Shown here: positions 6,044 to 9,659 of the stretch, one piece after another
Numbering within the stretch: position 1 is the stretch's first letter
How the letters are laid out: each line of letters opens with the position of its first letter
Assembly: GCA_023434855.1 (NCBI GenBank)
Contig: JAEYSJ010000140.1
Span: 1-9,659, forward strand
Direction: 5' to 3'
From: Bacillota bacterium
Lineage (GTDB): Bacteria; Bacillota_C; Negativicutes; JAEYSJ01
DNA length: 9,659 nucleotides
The notes under the pieces: generated by a model
The model's database searches: none
Seen by the model: only the letters and a program-made list of their open reading frames with translations
What the model was told of the DNA's origin: nothing
Translations under genes and position numbers: made by a program

Positions 6044-6074
6044 GGCATTTCGGTAGAATTTTTTCGCTTTTCAG
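6044..6074 (+). promoter_or_regulatory. Direct repeat, predicted LytTR response-regulator binding site
   Basis: GGCATTTCGG (6044-6053) and CGCTTTTCAG (6065-6074) agree at 7 of 10 positions and are separated by 11 bp, a 21-bp period of two helical turns. E. coli YpdB, a LytTR regulator, binds two GGCATTTCAT motifs 11 bp apart. The repeats match that motif at 8 and 7 positions. The site lies about 47-77 bp before the predicted transcription start of the formate channel gene, a usual place for an activator. Confidence 0.6.
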
Positions 6075-6108
6075 AATAATTTTGTAGATGAGAATTGTGG
6101 TCCCGCCT

Positions 6109-6114
6109 TATAAT
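6109..6114 (+). promoter_or_regulatory. -10 box of the formate channel gene
   Basis: A perfect TATAAT with no recognisable TTGACA at the right distance (AGATGA at 17 bp). A consensus -10 without a -35, placed just downstream of the predicted LytTR site, suggests an activator-dependent promoter. Start near 6121, leader about 67 nt, with a small GAGG/CCTC hairpin at 6145-6156. Confidence 0.6.
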
Positions 6115-6187
6115 GAAATTGCGATCGCATACTGGAAAAATACAGAGGTTAGCCTCCCATATACTTTATCAAAAAGGAGGAATGACG

Positions 6188-7069
6188 ATGAATTTTTGTA
6201 CTCCTAAAGAAATTGTCGCCAACAGTTTGCAAACCTGGGTCGGCAAAAGCCGGTTATCGCTCTTCAATACACTGGCATTAGGCATATTGGCAGGCGCTTA
6301 CATTGCTTTTGGCGCCGAGGGTTCAACAATGGCCGTCCATGATCTTCCCGGAGTCGGTTTGGGAAGAGTGCTGGCAGGAATCCTCTTTGCCACAGGGCTG
6401 ATGCTTGTTATCGTCTGCGGCGCTGAATTGTTCACAGGCAATGTGCTTATCTGGGTAGGGGTACTGGAAAGAAAAATTCCGGTTGAAGCAATGCTGCGAA
6501 ACTGGTCTTTAGTATATGTCGCCAATTTTATCGGTTCATTGCTGATTGTCTATTTAATGTACGCATCAGGACTATGGTCTTTTAATAATAGCTTATATGG
6601 AGCAGCTGCACTGAAAATTGCCGTAAGCAAAGTAAACCTGAGTTTTACCGAGGCTTTCGTCCGGGGAATTCTCTGCAACTGGCTGGTGTGCCTGGCTGTT
6701 TGGATGACCTTTGCATCCAAAGATATTACTGGAAAAATATTCGGCATATTTTTCCCGATAATGTTGTTCGTGACAAGCAACTTTGAGCACTGTATCGCCA
6801 ACATGTACTATTTACCCGCCGGTCTGATGGCTAAAACCCTGCCGGCAGTTGTTGAAGCAAGCAAACTCGGTGCAAAAGTAGACACCTTAACAATACAGAG
6901 CATCCTGGCCAATAATTTACTGCCGGTAACATTAGGCAACATTGTCGGCGGTCTCGTCTTCGTCGGAACTTATTACTGGTTCTGCTATCTTCGCAGCACC
7001 CAATGTGCGGCAACAGGCACCACGGAGGACTTAGCACCCGCCCTGGCACCCATAATGGAAAAAAATTAA
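6188..7069 (+). CDS. focA: Formate/nitrite transporter family protein (FocA-like formate channel)
   Basis: A 293-residue inner-membrane protein with about six transmembrane helices, a member of the pentameric FNT channels that move formate (or nitrite) across the membrane, usually to export or reimport formate made by pyruvate formate-lyase. Key FocA positions are kept with a constant offset of eight: Thr83 in ELFTGN (FocA Thr91), Lys148 in SKVNLSF (Lys156), and the central pore His201 in NFEHCIANMY (His209). The strings ILCNWLVCLAVWM (161-173) and NLLPVTLGNIVGG (243-255) are strongly FocA-like, favouring formate over nitrite. The start is the ATG at 6188, 7 nt after AGGAGG (6175-6180); the ATG at 6182 is only 1 nt away, and the open frame back to 6095 has no ribosome binding site. 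A strong terminator follows. No pyruvate formate-lyase gene is adjacent. Confidence 0.92.
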   Translation: MNFCTPKEIVANSLQTWVGKSRLSLFNTLALGILAGAYIAFGAEGSTMAVHDLPGVGLGRVLAGILFATGLMLVIVCGAELFTGNVLIWVGVLERKIPVEAMLRNWSLVYVANFIGSLLIVYLMYASGLWSFNNSLYGAAALKIAVSKVNLSFTEAFVRGILCNWLVCLAVWMTFASKDITGKIFGIFFPIMLFVTSNFEHCIANMYYLPAGLMAKTLPAVVEASKLGAKVDTLTIQSILANNLLPVTLGNIVGGLVFVGTYYWFCYLRSTQCAATGTTEDLAPALAPIMEKN

Positions 7070-7070
7070 C

Positions 7071-7110
7071 TTATAAATTCTCTCCTAATATTATAAATTC
7101 TTTCCTAACC
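7071..7110 (+). repeat. Tandem 20-bp duplication
   Basis: TTATAAATTCTCTCCTAATA (7071-7090) is followed directly by TTATAAATTCTTTCCTAACC (7091-7110), 17 of 20 identical. It fills the space between the channel gene stop and its terminator; probably a replication-slippage product. Confidence 0.7.
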
Positions 7111-7140
7111 AAGCTGAGATTCTCAGCTTGGATTTTTTTA
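7109..7140 (+). terminator. Intrinsic terminator of the formate channel gene
   Basis: CCAAGCTGAG (7109-7118) and CTCAGCTTGG (7122-7131) form a perfect 10-bp stem with a 3-nt loop, followed by seven T (7133-7139). It separates two convergent genes and may weakly stop the response regulator transcript from the other side. Confidence 0.93.
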
Positions 7141-7144
7141 TATT

Positions 7145-7873
7145 TTATTTGAGACCCATTGCCGCCTTCAGTTGCTTGACCTTGTTGCGGCTTACCGGTA
7201 TTTCATGCTTCTGGGCATCATTCATCCGCAGTAAATAGGAACCGTGGAACCATGGTATTATCTCCAGAACCTCGTCAAGGTTGATGATATATTGGCGGTG
7301 AACCCGCAGGAAGTTCCCGTCGGCAAGGACTTGTTCAAATTCCTGCATGGTCATCAGTGAGGAAAACTCTTCTGTTTTCGTGCAGACAAAAACATCCTTT
7401 TCCTTGACAAAAACGAAGACAATCTCCCGTTTATCCAAGGGGACTATCTTGCCGTTAAATAATACACATACCTTATTGACAGGCGCGCTTTTTACAGGTG
7501 TGCTTTCAACTGCCAGGCTGCGGATTTTATGCAGCGCTTTGGCTATTTTTTCTTCCGTTACCGGCTTAGTCACATAACCAATGGCCGGAGTTTCAAAGGC
7601 CTCGATGGCATGCTCCTGAAAAGCAGTGATAAAAATTATATAAGGCGGGCGCCTGAGAACATTCAATTTCTGGGCAAGTTCCAGCCCCGACATACCCGGC
7701 ATCTTGATATCGAGAAATACTACATCAGGCTTTTCCTCAAGAATATAGGAAAGGGCGTCAACGCAATTGGTAAATTTGGCCGCAACATTAAAATCAATAT
7801 GCCTTCCCAGCAAATATTCAATTTCATCGCAAATCGGCTGTTCATCGTCAACAATAACTGCCGTAGTTTTCAT
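7145..7873 (-). CDS. LytTR-family response regulator
   Basis: A 242-residue two-component regulator. The receiver (1-120) shows acidic residues Asp9-Asp10, phosphoacceptor Asp55 in VVFLDIKMPG, Thr83 in FITAF and Lys103 in VTKP. A short linker leads to a LytTR DNA-binding domain (about 133-240) with FLRVHRQYIINLDEV (188-202) and IPVSRNKVKQLK (225-236). LytTR proteins bind pairs of short direct repeats two helical turns apart; a fitting pair lies upstream of the neighbouring channel gene. The start is ATG 7871-7873: it opens directly into the receiver and comes one base after the kinase stop codon. The open frame continues upstream to 7960 but only inside the kinase gene. The ribosome binding site is weak, so translation is probably coupled to the kinase. 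Architecture matches YpdB, BtsR and LytR; the exact orthologue cannot be assigned. Confidence 0.93.
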   Translation of the reverse strand: MKTTAVIVDDEQPICDEIEYLLGRHIDFNVAAKFTNCVDALSYILEEKPDVVFLDIKMPGMSGLELAQKLNVLRRPPYIIFITAFQEHAIEAFETPAIGYVTKPVTEEKIAKALHKIRSLAVESTPVKSAPVNKVCVLFNGKIVPLDKREIVFVFVKEKDVFVCTKTEEFSSLMTMQEFEQVLADGNFLRVHRQYIINLDEVLEIIPWFHGSYLLRMNDAQKHEIPVSRNKVKQLKAAMGLK

Positions 7874-7874
7874 A

Positions 7875-9572
7875 TTAATCACTGTCCGTTTCGTTTTCTG
7901 CTGGTTTTTCCAGAGGGATACGGATATGGAACTGGGTCCCCTCGCCCAGACTGCTGGCAATGTTCAGACCATATTCCTGACCGTAAATGCTTAATAAACG
8001 GCTGTTTACATTCTTGAGACCAATTCTCTTGGAATGGAGTGACCAGATATTGTTCAGCTTTTCCGCAGGGATACCGACACCGTTGTCGGAAATAACAATT
8101 TTTAATTCATCCTGTTCTACAACAACATCAATTGACAGCACACAATCATCCAGTTTGGGAAAAAGTCCGTGCTGGATAGCATTCTCCACCAGGGGCTGGA
8201 TGATTAAAACAGGCACAGGCAAAGCTAAAGCACGGTTGTCGATATTCATCCGGATATCCAGCCGGGCGCCGAAGCGGGATTTGGCAATCTCAATATAGGC
8301 CCTTATCCCTTCAAGCTCTTCGCTGAGGGAGACAAAATCATCCTGGTTGGCAAAACTGCGCTGCATGATTGTTGCCAGGCTGCCGAGGAGATTTCTGGCT
8401 TTATCGGGATCTGTACGGCAAAATGACATGATTATGCTGATGGTATTAAAGAGAAAATGGGGATTGATCTGTGCTCTCAGGGCAATCAGTTCGGCCTTCT
8501 CGCGCATCTTTCGCTGCCAGTCGGTGTCGGCAAGTTCAATCTGTACCGATAATAAATGGGCGATACCGTCGGCAATGCGGGTATCCAGCTCGGAAATTTT
8601 CCTACTGCCTATTCTGGCCAATTTTACCGTACCGATAACCGCCCCGCTGGTAATCAGCGGCGCAATTACCTCAGAGCTTAGGTTCTCCCCTGAATAATCC
8701 TGATCTTCAGGAATGTTGACAAAAATGGCAGCCTCGCTGATTACCTTCCTGACAGCCTGATCGGTAATTATTTCACCTGGCCGGTGATCTTCCACATCTT
8801 TGCCGGCACCAACAGAAACAATCGTCTGTTCGGCATTGGTAATGGAAACGGCATCCACCTTGGCAAGATCATGAATGATTTGGGCCGTCACCTGAGCGGA
8901 CTCCGGTGTTAAGCCCTGGCGCAGATACGGCAAAGTACGGCTGGCAATCTCCAGGGACAGTTGGGCGGCTTTGGCGCCATACACATCCTGTTCCAGTTCA
9001 ATGAGCCGGATGATAAACAGGAAAATAGACACATTGGCCACCGTCAGCACTGCCGTCGGAATGACGATATAATACTCCAGATTCCCGGCACCGCCAAAAA
9101 CCGGCGATAGCAGCAGCACCAGACCATTTTGCGCTATTTCAGCAGCGGCGGCAATGCCGGCCCCCATATACCAGGTGACCTGATAGATACTCTTGTGCTT
9201 CCTGATCAGTCCGGCGAAAAAGCCGGCCAGTATCGAGACAATTGCATAGGGGACGACGGCAGTCCCACCCATCACTGCCAGGTGAATACTGCTGATTATC
9301 CCCACACCGGTGCCTACAAACGGCCCGCCGAGAATTCCCCCCAGCAGGATGCTTGTCAGCCTGGTTGTCGCCAGGGGTTCTTCCAACGGCAGAGCATTAT
9401 ATGTGCCAATAATTGATAAGAAGGAAAACAATACGATCAAAGTAAACCGGCTCAGCGGGTGTTCCGGTTTCCGGGCGCAATTCATTACATACCCGCTTCG
9501 TCCGGTCAGATAGGCTACCATCGTAATGAACGTCAAATCACTTAACAATTCCAAAACTATTTTAATATTCAT
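7875..9572 (-). CDS. LytS-type membrane sensor histidine kinase (5TM-5TMR_LYT, GAF, HisKA-type, HATPase)
   Basis: A 565-residue inner-membrane kinase and partner of the downstream LytTR regulator. Residues 1-195 form the multi-pass 5TMR_LYT sensor, with the family signature around NALPLEEPLATTR (59-71) and LLGGILGGPFVGTGVG (76-91). About 215-345 is a GAF domain. The phosphoacceptor is His372 in AQINPHFLFNT (367-377), typical of the LytS class. The ATPase has the N-box PLVENAIQHG (460-469), DNGVG (496-500) and GEGTQFHI (543-550). This is the layout of E. coli BtsS and YpdA, whose signals are pyruvate, and of LytS. The chosen start is ATG 9570-9572 with GGGAG 6 nt upstream, leading straight into the first membrane helix; an in-frame GTG at 9626 would add 18 polar residues and has no good ribosome binding site. 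The ligand is inferred from neighbours, not seen. Confidence 0.93.
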   Translation of the reverse strand: MNIKIVLELLSDLTFITMVAYLTGRSGYVMNCARKPEHPLSRFTLIVLFSFLSIIGTYNALPLEEPLATTRLTSILLGGILGGPFVGTGVGIISSIHLAVMGGTAVVPYAIVSILAGFFAGLIRKHKSIYQVTWYMGAGIAAAAEIAQNGLVLLLSPVFGGAGNLEYYIVIPTAVLTVANVSIFLFIIRLIELEQDVYGAKAAQLSLEIASRTLPYLRQGLTPESAQVTAQIIHDLAKVDAVSITNAEQTIVSVGAGKDVEDHRPGEIITDQAVRKVISEAAIFVNIPEDQDYSGENLSSEVIAPLITSGAVIGTVKLARIGSRKISELDTRIADGIAHLLSVQIELADTDWQRKMREKAELIALRAQINPHFLFNTISIIMSFCRTDPDKARNLLGSLATIMQRSFANQDDFVSLSEELEGIRAYIEIAKSRFGARLDIRMNIDNRALALPVPVLIIQPLVENAIQHGLFPKLDDCVLSIDVVVEQDELKIVISDNGVGIPAEKLNNIWSLHSKRIGLKNVNSRLLSIYGQEYGLNIASSLGEGTQFHIRIPLEKPAENETDSD

Positions 9573-9659
9573 GGACTGCTCCCATTGATTTCGTCTTTGT
9601 CCGGCATTTTTAGCCGAAAGGTCCACTTTCCGAAAATTATTTCACTTCTACGTTAATAC
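9573..9659 (-). other. Upstream region of the sensor kinase gene (partial)
   Basis: Contains the GGGAG ribosome binding site (minus strand, 9579-9583) and an imperfect hairpin of CGGAAAG and CTTTCGG. On the plus strand GGCATTTTTA (9603-9612) shares its first seven bases with the LytTR half-site upstream of the channel gene, but a well-matched partner is not evident. No convincing -35/-10 pair is seen; the promoter may lie beyond the window. Confidence 0.35.

Noticed and set aside
6121..6128. GCGATCGC palindrome at the predicted transcription start of the channel gene
   Set aside because: A single 8-bp palindrome of this kind is expected by chance; no second copy or known role here.
6095..6187. 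N-terminal extension of the formate channel frame
   Set aside because: No ribosome binding site upstream and it includes the predicted -10 box and leader; FNT proteins start near the NFCTPKEIV segment.
9573..9626. 18-residue N-terminal extension of the kinase from a GTG
   Set aside because: Polar, with no good ribosome binding site, whereas the ATG at 9570-9572 has GGGAG at 6 nt.
1..9659. CRISPR arrays, rRNA genes, riboswitches, phage genes
   Set aside because: None seen: no regularly spaced repeats, no rRNA-like sequence, no recognisable riboswitch core and no structural phage proteins.

Overview
The window looks like a chromosomal segment of a low- to mid-GC, anaerobe-type Firmicute. Evidence: strong AGGAGG-type ribosome binding sites, sigma-A-type promoters, a CCA-encoding tRNA gene, a BmrR-like MerR regulator, and a LytS/LytTR pair beside a FocA-type formate channel. 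A Negativicutes (Sporomusa/Pelosinus-like) host is my guess from overall flavour, not something the sequence proves.

Left part (1-1640) is accessory DNA. It starts with the 5' end of an IS3-family orfA (minus strand, cut by the window edge). Next is a ~282-bp element bounded by 19-bp inverted repeats with nested inverted repeats inside and no coding capacity, like a MITE or IS remnant. It abuts a Fic-family AMP transferase gene with an N-terminal self-inhibitory motif. This block looks more AT-rich than the right half and ends at a tRNA-Thr(CGT) gene whose 3' end faces it.

Middle part (1787-5311), all minus strand: tRNA-Thr with a consensus promoter and terminator; a two-gene operon of a BmrR-type MerR regulator and a stand-alone GyrI-like protein joined by an ATGA overlap, with a textbook 19-bp-spacer MerR promoter; and a tandem HD / HD-GYP protein with its own promoter and terminator. 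The 420-bp gap before the next gene carries two short sequences resembling widely dispersed intergenic repeats.

Right part (5279-9659) reads as one signalling and transport module. A membrane-anchored Cache-domain protein with no output domain is divergent from a FocA-type formate/nitrite channel. The channel gene converges on a LytS-type sensor kinase and LytTR response regulator operon. In the divergent control region lies a 10-bp direct repeat (GGCATTTCGG, 11-bp gap, CGCTTTTCAG) that matches in sequence and spacing the site used by E. coli YpdB, a LytTR regulator controlled by a pyruvate-responsive kinase. It sits upstream of a perfect TATAAT lacking a good -35 box, as expected for an activator-dependent promoter. 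The inferred circuit is that the kinase senses a small carboxylate (pyruvate or formate) and the regulator switches on the formate channel, possibly together with the Cache protein. This is the most interesting content of the window.
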